The translations under genes were made by a program, and so were the position numbers. From the NCBI GenBank assembly GCA_963575745.1, contig CAUYUJ010001484.1, positions 16,001-80,000 of the forward strand: 64,000 nucleotides of DNA, given 5' to 3'. The notes under the pieces were generated by a model, which saw only the letters and a list, made by a program, of their open reading frames with translations, was not told the origin of the DNA and did not search any database. Position 1 is the stretch's first letter. Each line of letters opens with the position of its first letter. The DNA comes from Prorocentrum cordatum (lineage: Eukaryota; Sar; Dinophyceae; Prorocentrales; Prorocentraceae). Below are positions 10,641 to 23,400 of this stretch, one piece after another.

Positions 10641-11559
10641 TTAGCATTTATCACATGGCATGATATAGCACCACACAGCATAGCACACACTGCTCGGTCT
10701 TACATTTCTGTTCGGCCGCCAATCGCAGAGCTGCTGCTGCGCAAGGCCACTATGATACTTGCACGAAACGCTGGACACGATAACAAGCATCTGTACACGC
10801 GCCTTTCTGAGGATTAGAACAACATCGATGGTCCGCTCTGCGGCGGGCGCTTGAACTATGCGCAAACCTGATGCTGTACACGATGCGCTCCCCTGGTCAG
10901 CGCAGGCCGCCAGGCTTGTGCTCGATACTGTCATCGAGCTGGTGGACAACAGCAAATCCAGCGCGGTCGTCCAGGCGCGCGAGAAGCTGAAAAAGAAGAG
11001 GCTCGCGAAAACCAAGTCCACTGGGGTCCAGACCAAGCCGACGAGCCTTGGGAGGTTGCAGAAGTTGTGGAAGGGTCCGAAGATACTCGCGGCCGACGAC
11101 GCCCAGACCCATCTGAGGCAGAGTTTCTCCCCGCACGACAGAGCACAGGAACTCTCCAAACTCTTTGGTTTTTTCCGTTCATTCTTAACCTCCTTGCGAA
11201 GCCATCGGCAATGCTCGAAGAGTTCTGGCTTATTCATCCTGGACAGACTCGAGGTTAATGACGTCGTGCTCATCTCTGCTAGAGCTGTGTCGCCAATCGA
11301 AGAAAGAGTAAACCAACGCAGAGATATGGTAATCGGAAGATGTGCCACAACAAAGGGGCGAACCGTCAATCAGATTGACGGTCTGAGCGAAACAGTTTAC
11401 AGCACTTGCAAATGGGACCTTACCTCGTTTTCAAATACACGGCCCATTGGAGGCCCCAGGGTAAGGACAAACGCTTGCAATGTTCAAGCTCTGCAATGCT
11501 TCAAACCCACCACCCGCCAGGCCGACGCGTTAAGTAAGCACGCGTGTTTGCAGCATTGA
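10641..11559. other. Uncharacterised overlapping ORFs on opposite strands
   Basis: Two long frames overlap. The plus frame 10858-11559 has 233 codons and is rich in Lys/Arg (EKLKKKRLAK). The minus frame 10641-11369 has 242 codons and contains a short helix-like piece (MNKPELFEHCRWLRKEVK) that resembles SAP-like or coiled-coil helices. Only one can be a real gene. The minus frame has the better-looking local motif, the plus frame the less biased composition. I cannot decide and assign no function. Confidence 0.25.
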
Positions 11560-12240
11560 ATTTTGCAACGCTGTTCAATCCGCCACCCGCAAGAGCGAGC
11601 ACAAGCGTTTGCAACACTACGCCGCCTAATCTTCCACCACCCTGTAAGGCAAACACATGCGCTTGGAATTTGGAACCCCACCATCTCGCCTTGTGTAAAA
11701 TGGATTCTGCACCCGCTGGGGGCTTGGGGCTAGGGGCTAGGGCGCTGGATTAAGCGCATGCGTTTGCCATCTGGACCCGCTAGAGCCAACCGCCCGAAAT
11801 GGTGAACACAATCGCTTGCCATACTGTCTCGTCCTAGGACCCGCATATCGACAGGGGCACTCGCATCAGGACGCAGTTCACAGCTCCGCACTTGTTGAAC
11901 ACAGCGAATAGCAAATTGCATTGAGGAGTGGGAAACGCATATGCGGCAACATACAAACATGTTGCATTGACTCGTAGCCTTCGCGCTGGGCTGAACATAG
12001 CATCGCATGGCAGCATAGCGCATAGCACTGAGCACTGCCGTGGCGCGGGGGAACGCCATGGCAGAGCATGACATAGCGCCTAACGCTTAGCACATGTAAC
12101 ATAACGCATCACACACACTGCACGCACCAACCTATCAGATACCAGACTGCCAAAATATTGTTTTGCGTTCCATCTTCCAGTCTCCAGTTGGAACGTAACA
12201 TGTTAAGCAACAAGTTCGCACGGCTGGGCGAGCGGGCACT
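11560..12240. other. Gene-free spacer
   Basis: Short motifs such as GCAATGTTC, GCATAGC and GGGGCTAG recur at low density. The small open frames are not protein-like and I see no RNA gene. Confidence 0.4.
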
Positions 12241-12249
12241 AATGTAGCT

Positions 12250-13111
12250 TCATATGGGCGAATTGGGCTCGCTGTACGGGTCTGCGCCCTTCGGGCGTTC
12301 CTGCGCGAGCAACTGCCGCCCTGAAGCAGACTGTTTAGCAAGATTCCTGCCATCTAACCTGGCAGGGCGCGGCGGATCGTGAATCTTATGATCTTTATTG
12401 TTTGCCGCGCCGTGCAAGAGCCAAGCAACGAGATCGCCGACGGGGCGGCCCTGTCCAGGGTGAGTCACAATCCTCCACCTTTTAGGGGGATAAGACGTTT
12501 TTGTGCGACGGCACAACCCTGCACAATTTTTGCAAACAGCCTCGAAATTCCCGCTCTTTAAATCCGCACGTGCCTCCAGACGAGGCCAAAGGTGCATGGC
12601 GCGTCCTTTGGGCCAACTTTCCTGTCGTCGTCGCCGCCCTCTTCTTCCCAGGTAGTGTGTAGTGTTTGTTGTCGCCCTCGCCATTGCCCATTGCCCTCCT
12701 AGTTCTCCTCGTCCTCCAAACTCCAGTTCCAGCTACGCCGCCCCCTGTCTAAAAAGTGAAACCTAGAACATACAACCCAGATGCGACCCCTCATTGGCAA
12801 AAGGGTACCGATTAGTGTGCAAACGGGAACCGCAAGGCCGCAATATACCATGTGATCTTGCCAGGCTTCTTGCCTGGACCGCAATCGACAAAAAACACTA
12901 CGTCTGCTTTCACCCGTTCCACTGGGCCCGCGGGTGGCGGGGGCGGCGGCCCCGACCCAGACGAAGAAGATGCGGCCGCTCCCGTCGGCGGCGGAGTTGG
13001 AGGAGGAACTGGACCAGGCACGCGCGCCTTGCAAAGCAAAGCACAAGGCATGTAAGCACCGACGCGAACACCCAGCTGCAATGCAAATGCAATGCTGGTG
13101 CAATGCCCCAC
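12250..13111 (-). CDS. C-x2-C-x3-C domain protein, diverged third family member, possibly intron-split
   Basis: Two minus-strand frames together recapitulate the core of the 287-aa family. Frame 13111-12812 has a Pro/Ser/Gly linker, then VDCGPGKKPGKITWY. Frame 12684-12250 has FEAVCKNCAGLCRRTKTS, PKRW, HPGQGRPVGDLVAWL, AKQSASG and a SEPNSPI tail. The first metal ligand pair differs (C-K-N-C in place of C-F-F-H). The two halves are joined in frame if about 286 bp are removed, with a GC donor at 12841-12840 and an AG acceptor at 12557-12556. GC donors are known in dinoflagellates. A frameshifted pseudogene with an insertion is the alternative. It has no 2-kb unit around it, so it is an older paralogue. 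Confidence 0.5.
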
Positions 13112-13119
13112 AATTCAGT

Positions 13120-13470
13120 GTTCATATGTAATCTAGATGTTGTACACTATAAGCTATACACTGCGCGGCCACCAAACCCTGACATCCAACCTCGAACATC
13201 GGTTATTCAAATTACATACCCAGCACCCAGCGCGCTGCAACTCCAATGCAACGCAAATGCAACGGGCGCCCACTACTTTGCAACGCGAATACAACGCCTC
13301 AGAATTCAATGGTATATGGCGGCGCGATACCCCGCGCTGCCGTCTGCCATGCGCCGCGTGGAAGTATATCGGCATGCAATGCGTTCCCGCGCGCGGGCGA
13401 GGGGCGGTCGGGCGTGGGGCAGAAGGGGCGGTGCACGTTGCAAGACTGCGACATCGGCGCGCGGTAAAAG
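13120..13470. other. Gene-free GC-rich spacer
   Basis: TGCAATGC-type motifs recur. No open frame shows domain features. Confidence 0.35.
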
Positions 13471-13472
13471 CC

Positions 13473-13520
13473 AAGCGCTAAGCGCTAAGCGCTAAGCGCT
13501 AAGCGCTACGCGCTATGCGC
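13473..13520. repeat. (AAGCGCT)n heptamer array
   Basis: About six heptamers AAGCGCT followed by the variants ACGCGCT and ATGCGCT. Each unit contains the palindrome AGCGCT, so the array could fold or pair with itself. Related CTAGCGC motifs are scattered at 8.17-8.26, 13.69-13.72 and 14.57-14.60 kb. Confidence 0.75.
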
Positions 13521-16500
13521 TGCAAGTGTTCTTTATCCCGTTCGGTTGTAGACCTAATGTTCCATGTCAATTGTCAAATCCGCAAACATTCCCATGAAAG
13601 CGCGCAGATCCCCGCGCGCGCGTCGCGCGTCGCGCCACGCGGCGGGCGCGCGAGCAACGCGCGCCGAGCTGGAGACTCGACAGGCGCGCGCGAGAGCGCT
13701 AAGCGTCTAGCGCTCTAGCGCCCCACGCCCAGGCGCGACTCCATATATTGACCATGAACCATGAACCCTTAGACGTCAATGCCGACATGGCAATTGCAGT
13801 TCGCCGTACTGCCTGCTACAGCCCCCGTTTGCCTTACGCGCGCGCGCATGGTCGCGTCGCGCGTTGTAGCGCGCGCTGGATGTCGCGCGCCGTGGCCGCG
13901 TGCACGCGTTCGGCGAAAGGGCGAAGCGTCAAGTTTAACGCGCAGCTGCAATGCCCAGGCCCGAGGCAAACGCGGCGACGCTGCTGCTAGGCAACCAGGA
14001 ACTCAGACGCCCCGCGCGCTTGGCAAGCGTTGCACCATGCGCCGCGCGCGTGAAAGCCGCATTGCAAATTGAAGTGCCCAGCGGGCGCGCACTGGGCACC
14101 AGGCACTAGGCACTGGGCATCAGGGCACAAGGGGCTGCGGATCAATGGCGAAGGATGGCTAGTGCAAATTTCACTTCGACGCCTCCAACATACAAGGCGG
14201 TCTCTGCGACGAGTCTGCGGAGCGCCCCGCGCGCGCTCGCCTCGACCGACGCGCTGCGCCATGGGCGCGTGAAGCCGCGTGGCGAAGGCCACGGGTTAAG
14301 TAGACAAATAAGCAACTTGGAAATCGGGCGCCATATGCGCGGGCGCCCAGGATTCACATCAACTTCTAGTCTCGGGGCTTAGACCTTAGACTCCAGGCCA
14401 AAGCGGCAGCCTTTCAACTGGGAGGTTGCAAACTGCTGGGCCCTCCGCTGGCGCGCGCAAGCGATCCAAGCGCGCGCTTCACGTTGCACGGCGGGCAGGC
14501 GGGCGAGCACCGCGCGACGCGTTGAGAGCCATGTCGGCGCGCGAAGCGCTGGGCCGCTCGGAGATGCCCGCTAGGCGCTAGGCGCCAGGCGCTAGGCGCC
14601 ATGGGGACAGGCGCTATGGGCCCACCTTGAGCCCAAGACTCCAGATCCCAGAGCCCCAACCAGCATGGCTATTCCTATGCGGCGGGAATGCGCACCTCCC
14701 CGCGCGCGCACGCGGGCGGTTTGCACGCCCGCTGCGCGCTGCCGCGCTTTTTGGGCCGACAGCGCAATGGCACGGGCCGCTAGCAAGTCGCAGCGAGCAG
14801 TTAGCGGCGATCAGCTAGCATGCTAGCAGCTGGTCGCTGGCAAACCATCAGCGACCAGCGACCAGCTAGCAGCTAGCGGGCGGGCGTCTAACAGCTGCCA
14901 ACTATCAAATTTGAACTTACCAACTAGCAGCTCGCACCTAGCTACCAGCTATCATCTATCAATAATCCGCCCACGGGCCACGCGGCCATGCGACGCGGGC
15001 AACCCGAATTCGCTGTGGCGCGCGCCACCTCTTCTCTCGCATTTCCACGCAGTCAGCAAGCGTCGCTGTGGACTTGCTCTGCGACTTGCGACTTGCGCGC
15101 GTGTGACGTCTGCTCTGTGCTTTCATGGAAGCTGGGCGCGAAGACCGTAGACGAAATCCTCGACCGCGCGTCGCGCTCGCGCTGACCAGGCGCGCGCTGG
15201 CACGCGCGCGAGCCGCGCGCTGCGCCGAACTGTTCAGATGCGTAGGGACTCGGTGCACAAAGGGCACACATACCATCGGTAACTGAGCACCCGGCAGCGC
15301 TTAAGCAGGGAGGAGTTGGAAAGTTGGCCGTTGGAACATTTATTCTAGCTGCCCAGGGCGCTGCTTTGGCTTGAAGCCCGACCTTCAACGCGTAAGCCTG
15401 GAACAGTGCACCTTAGATGGCTTAGCGCTTAGACCTTAGCCGCTTAGACGGTTGGAAATGGGAGCACGGAAAACTGCAGAACGCCCAGAAATAATGAAAA
15501 GGCTATGGCGCGACAAACGCAACAACAGCTCTCGCGGCAATCGCGCGCCCATGCCGCCCGCCGGATGTGCCGCGGCAGGTGCGAAAGCGCGCGGCCCCGA
15601 CATGGCGAGCCCGGGCGCGCCCGCCCATCGAATCTATAACCAAATCACCTCTGACCTCGGGCCTGCCGCGGTTGCAGGGCAACCGAGGACCAAGAACCCG
15701 CGCTTCGATAATGCCCGAAACCAATGGCGCCACTCATAACTCAGGCCGCGGTCGGGCAAGCAAGCGATCGCCAACGTCATCGTGCTCAACAGCGGCAGCT
15801 GGACGTTGAGCAGACGCGCAGGCCACGCTGCGAACAACGCGCCTGGGCGCAAACACAAACCGATCGAGAAGCCCAAACCATAGCCCATAGCCGGCAGCTG
15901 GCCAGCTGGCCAGCTGGCCCGTCGCAAGCGAAAGTGCTCTTGCAGCCAGAGAAAATTCGCGCCGCCAGATGGGCGGGAACTACGCGGCGCGGCCCCGCGC
16001 GCAGCCCAGCTGCTGGGGGCTGGGGCGCGCGACCCATTGAGCTGCTGTGATGCTGGTGGCTGGGGCGCGCGAGCCATTTGCCGAATTGCCGCATCGCCCA
16101 CGGCCCAACGTCAACGGCTCATACAATGCAACTGCCGCCAGGCGAATGCGTTGATGTACCAGCGCGCAAGAACGACAAGGTGAAGCTGCATATTCAGAAA
16201 ATGTTTCCCGCGCCGCGGATGCCTGTAAGCATGCCGCATACGGCGACGTGGCACTGCACGGCGCATCGACCTGTGACACAACACCACGCGCGTGAAATCA
16301 TGGCAGTGCAGCGCAGTATACTAGCGTGCTTGCGCGAGTGCCTGCCAGCGCTGATGACGAGCCTACCATTGCCAGACCTTACAACAACTCGCGCGCAACA
16401 GCGAGCGCACGCGCGGTCTTAGGCACTGGCGGGCCCGAGGTTTTCATGACAACACCTGCCGCGCGCCTTCCCGCGCATCTGCTTCGGGGCCGCAGCAAGG

Positions 16501-16850
16501 ACAACGCGGGCAGCAAATGTTCGCCAGCGGCCAGCGCTGGCTACACGCTACAAGCTACAAGAAACAAGCATGAGCGCAATAAATACCAAGCGCTCGCTGA
16601 AACCCTACATTGCATTGTATGTGCACGGCTGGTGGCGCCGTGGCAAGCCCTGCAAAACCTACGCACCTACAACCTACACCTACAACGGAGCCCGGTCTAA
16701 GCCTACGCACAACGCGTAAACGCAGCACTTAAAACCTACCACCTGCTACCTACGACCGAAAGCCTAAAACAAAAATGCCGAAGTACCGAAATACGTGCAC
16801 ATCAAATTCAAGCCTCAAGCCAACACCCAAGGCACTTCTGCCCGCAACCA
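13521..16850. other. Gene-free region, CGCG-rich
   Basis: Dominated by GCGCGC stretches and short motif families (AGCTAGCAGC at 14810-14890, CTAGGCGC at 14570-14600, CAGCTGGC at 15895-15915). All open frames are Ala/Arg-rich and occur on several strands at once, as expected in very GC-rich DNA. I see no gene. Confidence 0.4.
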
Positions 16851-16949
16851 CCAGCCGCTAAAATCCCGCCAGCCCTTTGGGCGACAGGCGGTTTAACGAT
16901 GTTCCTGTTTCTTCTTCCACAACCCCTTCTTCCCCTTCGGGGGCGGGTT

Positions 16950-17640
16950 TACCCCGCCCCATACCCCCCCCCCCCCCCTGGACCTGGACGGGGGCCCCCG
17001 CGAGGGGGTGGGGCGCGCAAGATGCCCATAGATGGCTCCAAGAGGGCTCATAGATGGCCTCCAAGATGGCTCAAGACAATGCAAGGTCGCTCAAGATGAG
17101 CTCCACCATGCCTCCAAAAGGCCTCAAGAGGGCCACAAGACACAAGACGCTTGAATGTGCTCTTGCAGACCCCTCAGGACCTCCCCGAGAAGCCAAGACT
17201 CAAGACCTTGAACAAACGCAAGAAAATGTTATCATGTTTGCCTCTCTCGCCGTTTCTCTTCCGATGCGCTTCTGCAGCCTTAAGATGGCATAAGGAAGCC
17301 CCAAGAAGGGCCCAGGAGGCCCCTATGCCGACCCCAAGAGCGCCCAAGAACGCCCCAACAGAGGCCCAAGAACGTCCCAAGTGGCTATCTTGATTGCCCC
17401 AGAGGGGGGCACCACGGGAAGACGCCAAATCTTTTAACCGACACCCTCCACGACAGCCCCAAGAGGCCCTCCAGGGCTCCCAAAAAGCCCCTAAGAGAGC
17501 CCCAGGAGGGCATCAAGAGGGCCCCGATGCCCCCCCCATCCCCCCCCCCCAACCCCGCTCCCCCCCCCCCGCCCGCCCAACAACCCCAAGAGGGCCCAAA
17601 GACCTTCCAAAAGAGCTCAGAGAGGGCTCCAACACTCCAA
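16950..17640. repeat. Degenerate CCCCAAGAGGGC / CTCAAGATGG repeats
   Basis: Motifs such as CCAAGATGGC, CCAAGAGGGC and GCCCCAAGA recur at irregular 10-25-bp spacing, interrupted by a C run at 16966-16978 and C-rich tracts at 17527-17575. The same texture is present at 3180-3560 and in the 3' flanks of the 2-kb units. Confidence 0.5.
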
Positions 17641-19050
17641 CATTCCAACACCCTGACCACCCTTCTCGCCTTGCCCACTTTGGCACTTTGGTTCATTATA
17701 TGTGTCCCTTCTTGGCATTTCCCGTCAACTCTCATGGGCATGGCTTCTGAATATGCTGGTCGGGTTACACGAAGCGTTAAGAATTTAACGCGCGCGCGCG
17801 AAACATACAGTACGCGGCGGCCGCCCGCCGCGGACACGTTTCCGCATAATCGGGCGAGCAACGCGCACGCCGCCGACAAATTCGACGCACGAGCTGCGCA
17901 ACGTATATGTGCATGGCGGGGGGGGTCAACCGCGCAGCCACCGCCAGAGGGACACAGAAGAGTGGCAATCGCAACACGCGGCTGCAGGGCAGCAGAGTGG
18001 CAGGGGCGAGACTGGCGCCGAGCCGAAAGCGCAATTCGAAAAGCGCGCGCGCGCTACCGCGACCGCGCAATTCTGAAGCCCCCCGCCCACATCAGGAGCT
18101 GGAGCGTGACATGTGCTGAGGCGCTGAGGCGAAACCACCATCAATGCGAACCCGAGGGGCAGCGGAATGACCGAAAAGCCGTTATATTGTTCCTCGTGCT
18201 CCTCGCTGTCCTCCTCCTCCGTGTCCCCCCTCCACGACAACCCCGAGTCGTCAGTCTCCTGAGGCGGGAATGGCGCGGTGGGTGGGGGCGGTGGGGGGGA
18301 GAGGGTGAGGGGGGCGGATTTGTCTGGGGAGGGCGGGCCGCCTGCCTCTTTGAGTTCCACCGTGCCCTACCCCCTTTCCTCCTACCCATCATCCTGCAAC
18401 CCCCTCTTCCCCGCCCTTGCCCTCCTCCTCGCCCCTCGCAATCCCCCTCATCATCGCCCTCATCGGCACCCCATCTCCACGATCCCCGCAATCTTCCCAG
18501 CCCCTAGCCCCTAGCCCGTAGCCCCAAGCCTTCCGCGTTGCATTACCCCACGCGCTTCACCAATTATCAATCATTGCCCTGCCTCCTAGTTCCTAGCTCC
18601 TATCACCTAGCGTCATAGTTCCTAGTTCCCAATGCTACTTCGCGCATCGCCCCTCCCTCGCCCCTCTCCCCCAACCTGCTCGGGCCCTCATCGCATCCGT
18701 ATCCCCTTCCCCCCCCCCCCCTCCCCCATCCTCCCCATCGCATTCCGCCCCCACCATCATGATCACCGCTCATCCGCTCCTCCCGCCGCTTCCCGCAGCC
18801 TTCCCCCCTTCTACCCCGCCCCGCCCCATACCCACTACACACTACACCCCGCCCCACAGATTTCCCATCCCGTTACCACCGCGTCCCACCCATCACTGTT
18901 TCTCATGTTGTGGGAGGGCGTGTGGGACTGGGCATGCAATGATTGACTCGCTCGAGCTGGCTTGACGGCTTGACCCTACCCTACCCCCCGCCCCCGTACA
19001 TGTCCCCCCCCCCCACCCCATCCGAAATCGGAAGGATGGGGAGGTGGGCT
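17640..19050. other. Gene-free Pro/Arg-coding low-complexity region
   Basis: C-rich tracts at 18630-18860 and 18975-19020 produce long proline or glycine frames on both strands. The 326-codon plus frame 17527-18507 has no domain and is taken as non-coding. Confidence 0.4.
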
Positions 19051-19057
19051 GGTGTAA

Positions 19058-19756
19058 TTAAAGACCGAGCTCCTCGTCGGAGCCGCGCTGTTCCCAAGAT
19101 CCGTCCGAGCTTGAATCATTCACGCCCGAGCCCGCGCCGCCGGAGCCGACGTCTGACCCCTCGGCCTCGTCGCGCTCGTCGAAGCGTGCATCGATGCGCA
19201 CGTCGTCTCCGCCGCCCATGCCGTCATCGGAGCCGACGTCCGAGCCCTCCAGCCACGGCTCATGCACGTAGCCGTCGCCTCCACCGCGGCCGCGGCCGCG
19301 CGCCCCAGCCCCGCGCCCCGCCTCTGGCTGCGGCGCGGGCGCGGCAGGCGCGGCGGCGGCGCGCCCGCGGCGCCCTCGCCCTCTCCCGCGGGCACCACTG
19401 CGGCCGCGCGCGCGCCCGCGGCCATCGCCGTCGCCTCCACCACGGCCGCCCCGAGGTCCAGGCCGACCCCTGCTGCGCGGCAGTGCAGGCCATACCTGTC
19501 GCTGCTCCACGGGCGGGTAAAACTCTTTGAAGAGAGGCACCGCGGGCTGGAAACGAGGGCATGAACGTGTGTGCGTGGCGAGCTCCAACAAGGACATGCG
19601 CCAGGTCAGGTTGAACGAAAACCGCTCAGCCATCACATACAGGTTGCACCAATCAGTCGCTGCCTTCCGAGAGCGCAGCGGGAATGCGGCTCGGGGCCCA
19701 TAGCTTAGAAAGCACCAAACATAGTAATATATAGAATATAGACGTTCCCTGCGCAC
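19058..19756 (-). CDS. RGG-box and acidic-tail protein fragment
   Basis: A 232-codon ORF. Residues about 1-90 look like ordinary globular sequence (AATDWCNLYVMAERF, SLLELATH, VPLFKEFYPPVEQ). Residues about 95-160 are an RG/RGG-rich block (RGRPGPRGGRGG, RARGRSGARGRGRG), typical of RNA-binding tails. The last 70 residues are Asp/Glu/Ser/Gly-rich (EGSDVGSDDG repeated with variation). The basic-then-acidic arrangement is specific to this frame, whereas the other frames give plain Ala/Pro. The N terminus begins with YSIYYYV and may be past a splice site, so this is probably a 3' exon. Family unknown. Confidence 0.4.
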   Translation of the reverse strand: MRRERLYSIYYYVWCFLSYGPRAAFPLRSRKAATDWCNLYVMAERFSFNLTWRMSLLELATHTRSCPRFQPAVPLFKEFYPPVEQRQVWPALPRSRGRPGPRGGRGGGDGDGRGRARGRSGARGRGRGRRGRAAAAPAAPAPQPEAGRGAGARGRGRGGGDGYVHEPWLEGSDVGSDDGMGGGDDVRIDARFDERDEAEGSDVGSGGAGSGVNDSSSDGSWEQRGSDEELGL

Positions 19757-19913
19757 TATTCTTTATCACAGTGTCGCTACCGATGGGCCCCATAAGCCAA
19801 TGATGCCTCAAGATTGCCCCAAGATCGCGATGCCTCAGAAGGGTGCGATGCGTGCAGAGACAGCTCCAGGGGGGGGGGGGGGGCCAGGCTCCAGGTGGCA
19901 CCATGAGGGCCAT

Positions 19914-19974
19914 AGACCCTAGACCCTAGACCCTAAACCCTAAACATTAGACATTAGACATTAGACCCTAGAGC
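19914..19974. repeat. Interstitial telomere-like 7-bp array
   Basis: About nine consecutive heptamers in register: CCCTAGA units, two perfect CCCTAAA (TTTAGGG on the other strand), three CATTAGA-like units and a final CCCTAGA. The fixed 7-bp period through the variants points to decay of a telomeric TTTAGGG array. It is preceded by a G run of about 14 at 19869-19883. Confidence 0.7.
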
Positions 19975-20409
19975 CAAGACGCCATGACCCAAGAGTGCAA
20001 CAAGATGCCCCAAACGTGATGTTGTGCGCTATGCCACATCCGAGCGGTGATGCGCAAACTAATGAACCACCGTTCCAGCCTACAGCCTACAGCCTACAGC
20101 CTACAGGCCTACAGGCTACAACTCAGAAAATCGCCCGAAGCTCCCGAGGAGATCAAGGAGAGCCCCAATGGTGGGGGTGGCAAAAGCCCGAATCTATCAA
20201 ATAGTGCACAAAACCAAATACCCAAGATCCCAAGGCCCAAGATAGCACCACGGGCCAAGAGCCAAGAGCCCAGAGGCCACCCGAAGGCCTCACTTCACCA
20301 TTGTCGGCGCTATTGCTTGAACATGCTAGTGCCCGCGACCAGCGCCGCTCCTCCAGACCCCCAGACTGCCCTCGTGGACATCGCCAATGGAATTGATGAT
20401 GGGGGCAAG

Positions 20410-23400
20410 CTAAGCACCAGGGGTCCCATGGAACAAGATGTGGCTCTGTAGCTCTGGGCCCCAACCACATGCCCCCGCGCCCCAGTTCGCACGACCCACC
20501 TTGAGTGCAATCTCATCTCCCCTTCGGTTGGCGCCAAGTGCATCCTCATCACTGGCCACGATCATCTCCTGCACGCGCGGCGTAAATGGCGCCAAGGATT
20601 GGCTGCTGACGTGCCAATAGCGGACGTCCGTGTCGAGACCCCAGAAGTCAGCCAAAGCATCATCTGCACCGTCAGCAAGCGACGACTCGAATCGCAGGAC
20701 GATGTGACCGTCCTTGAGCAGCTGCCTGCGGTTGCACCCGCTCCTCGGGCACATGGCCTTCATGGCGAGCAGCACGGAGTTCCGAAAACGCCATAGCTGC
20801 ACCCCAGCATCCGAGCATATGCAGACGCCCAGGCCCCAGCAGCAACCATGGCGATGCTCCTCCTCCTCATCGCTCGACTTGGCTGCATCCTCGACTTCGT
20901 CGCGCATCGTCCTGTGAAGGAAGTTCCAATGATTACTCAAGGATGCCATGAAATTCTTCTGATGGAACTTCATATCATTCATGTACTGAATCAACTCCGT
21001 GGCATCTGCCGCAGCCGCCCCAACGTCGACTTCCATCACCCTCATGCCGTGGATGGGGCCAGGGACCACTCTCAGTCCTGAAACATGGTGGGCAGTCTCG
21101 GGCAGCTGACTGGCGAGCTCGTCCCGACGAGCTTGGGCCGCATCTGCCTCGAAGGCGGCAATGTCCCTGGAGTCCTTCGCTTCCTCATCGCGTCGCATTG
21201 CATTACGAGCAGAGCGCAATCTATTGGTCAGCAGCATCGTCTCGGCGACATCGTAGGAATACGTCTGCGCGTCGCTAACCAACTTCTCGACTGCACTCTC
21301 AGGATCGACCCCCGACAGCTTGCCCACCAAGTACCGTTGCTCTTGCATGCGATCGACCTTGCTACGCTTCATGCCGAACCCTGGTTCCCCCTTTTTCCGC
21401 CTCTCTGTGGCCGCCTTGCCCTCCGCGATACACTGCTCCATCACCTCAGAACCGACGGTGTTCTTGAGGGCCTGATACAGGCGACCAACCTCTGCCAGAT
21501 CATTACTCCTCTGCTTCCTCACGAAAGCATGCCATGCTCCGCCGCCACCCCGCCGCTTTGGACCGCCAGGATTGTGCTCGTCGGTGCCCTCGGTGTCTGC
21601 CCCAGAACCCACAGAATCTCCTGACGCCGTACTCCATTTGCGAATGCAAGAAGCAATCCATTTCGTACCGAGCCCAATTGGATCAGACTGCCTGCATTGC
21701 ACATGCTTTTTCACAATCCTACGAATATGTGCGTTCGAGACCTCGAGGTGATCAGTGTTCGTTGAAATGAGGATGGCGTGCACCAAGAGCTTCATTTTGG
21801 CCTCGTCTGTGCGGAGGTCATTTCTTTCCAAGAATTTCCTACTCCATCTGTCCAATTGACATGTCGGCGTCTGCTGGATTGCGTCTGCGAGCTCGGGATG
21901 GGCAAGCACGAGAAACAAAGTCCACGGTGGTTGGGAATGCGGGCCCGCGATCAAGTCCTCGATGTAGGCCCCTGCCGACGATAAGCTTGTAAATGCTGCT
22001 GCTTTCAAATCGTTTGTCATATCTTCATCTCGCAGCAGTATCCAAATGCGATGCTCGAAAAGAAGGGTCCGCATTCTCTTCAATGCTCGGGCTTCGATCT
22101 CGCCTTCCGCGTGCACCAACACTGCGTATGTGCGAAGCAGTTTGCCCGTATTGGGTTGCCTTGCCAGCCGCGCAGCTTTCGCCTCCTCGCGCCGCTCCCA
22201 CTTCTTGGACCCGATGTAGAGCTCCTCCGCCTGCATTGTCTGCAAGATAGACAGTATCATCTTGAGCACCACGACCTGGGAACATGGCGAAGTTCTGGAC
22301 CTGTCCGTCAGCCAATCCAAAGCTACCTTGCGCTTCCTCGCGACCTCGGCCGCTGCTACGGCAATGGGGGCCAGCCCCCTCGGGTCGATGACTGCATCGT
22401 CTCGCCGAGCCTCCATCGCCTCCTCGTCGGGGAGGGCTCCAGCGTCGAGCAAGGCGCCGAGCGCGGCTGCCGCTGGAGCACCGCCACCTGGATGGTGCGC
22501 ATCAGGTCGATATGGCAAGCCCTTGAGGCGATCGCAGAAAACCGTGTACGCCTCAACCAGCACGTTCCCTAACAGAAGGGGCAGCGCGAACTCGCAGCAC
22601 GCCTCGTCTGCGCCCATCCATTTCTTCCGCTGGTACACCGTGAAATTCTTGAACACGAGAGCCTTCGCAATGCCGCTCGCAACTGTACTGAACAACGACT
22701 GCTCGTCATACTCAGTGCCAGGTGGAACGTAGATCTCCAACCTTCTGCTGTTCCAATCCCCCGACGCTAACAAGTCAAGCAGACCCCGCACAATTATGTG
22801 ACTGCTAGATCGCTTAGATACGAACCACGACAAAATCAATCTTTTCCTCATCATTGCCTCTGGGCTGGGAGGCGTGTCGATTACCTTGCAACGGTGCATC
22901 AGGACTTCGTACATGCATTGTTTGAATACCGCTAAATGGTTCTGGTGGTCCAGCGACAACGCCACGTTGATCATACCCGTGATGGCGGGGGAGAACTTCC
23001 ACGTTGCCAATACCCGCGCACTCTGCAACATGTGCTGTTCACATTTGAAAAGGAGAGACTTCCAATTTCCAAACCGTCTCTGTGTCCTGCGATTGATGCG
23101 GCGCTCGACGCACAGATTGCTCGGGTGTCGGTCCACGGTGGCGACGCGGCTAAACTCCTTAAACTGGCACTCGGTGAGCGACATGGCGCACGTATCTCTC
23201 AGGGCAGCCATGATACAGCCTGGCGTGTTCCGCCATAGGGGCTGGATCTGGGCCGTTGTCCGACCAATGACTATGGTGTAAGATTGCAGATCGCCTGGAG
23301 GGCCGCGCGCGAACAACATGCCGAATCTCTGCTGCGTCTGGAACACCTTGGTGGGAATCGAACCCAAGTCTGGTGGCAACATGTCCAATACCGATTTCGG

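Noticed and set aside
17050-17100. Spliced-leader relic (…GGCTCAAG)
   Set aside because: Only the last 8-9 bases of the dinoflagellate leader match, and the motif recurs in the local CTCAAGATGG repeat.
17527-18507. 326-codon plus-strand ORF
   Set aside because: Pro/Arg-rich through C-runs, no domain, overlapped by similar open frames on the other strand.
23330-23365. tRNA T-loop-like sequence (GGGTTCGATTCCC on the minus strand)
   Set aside because: No pairing acceptor stem, D-arm or anticodon arm at the right spacing; it encodes part of the 1211-codon ORF.
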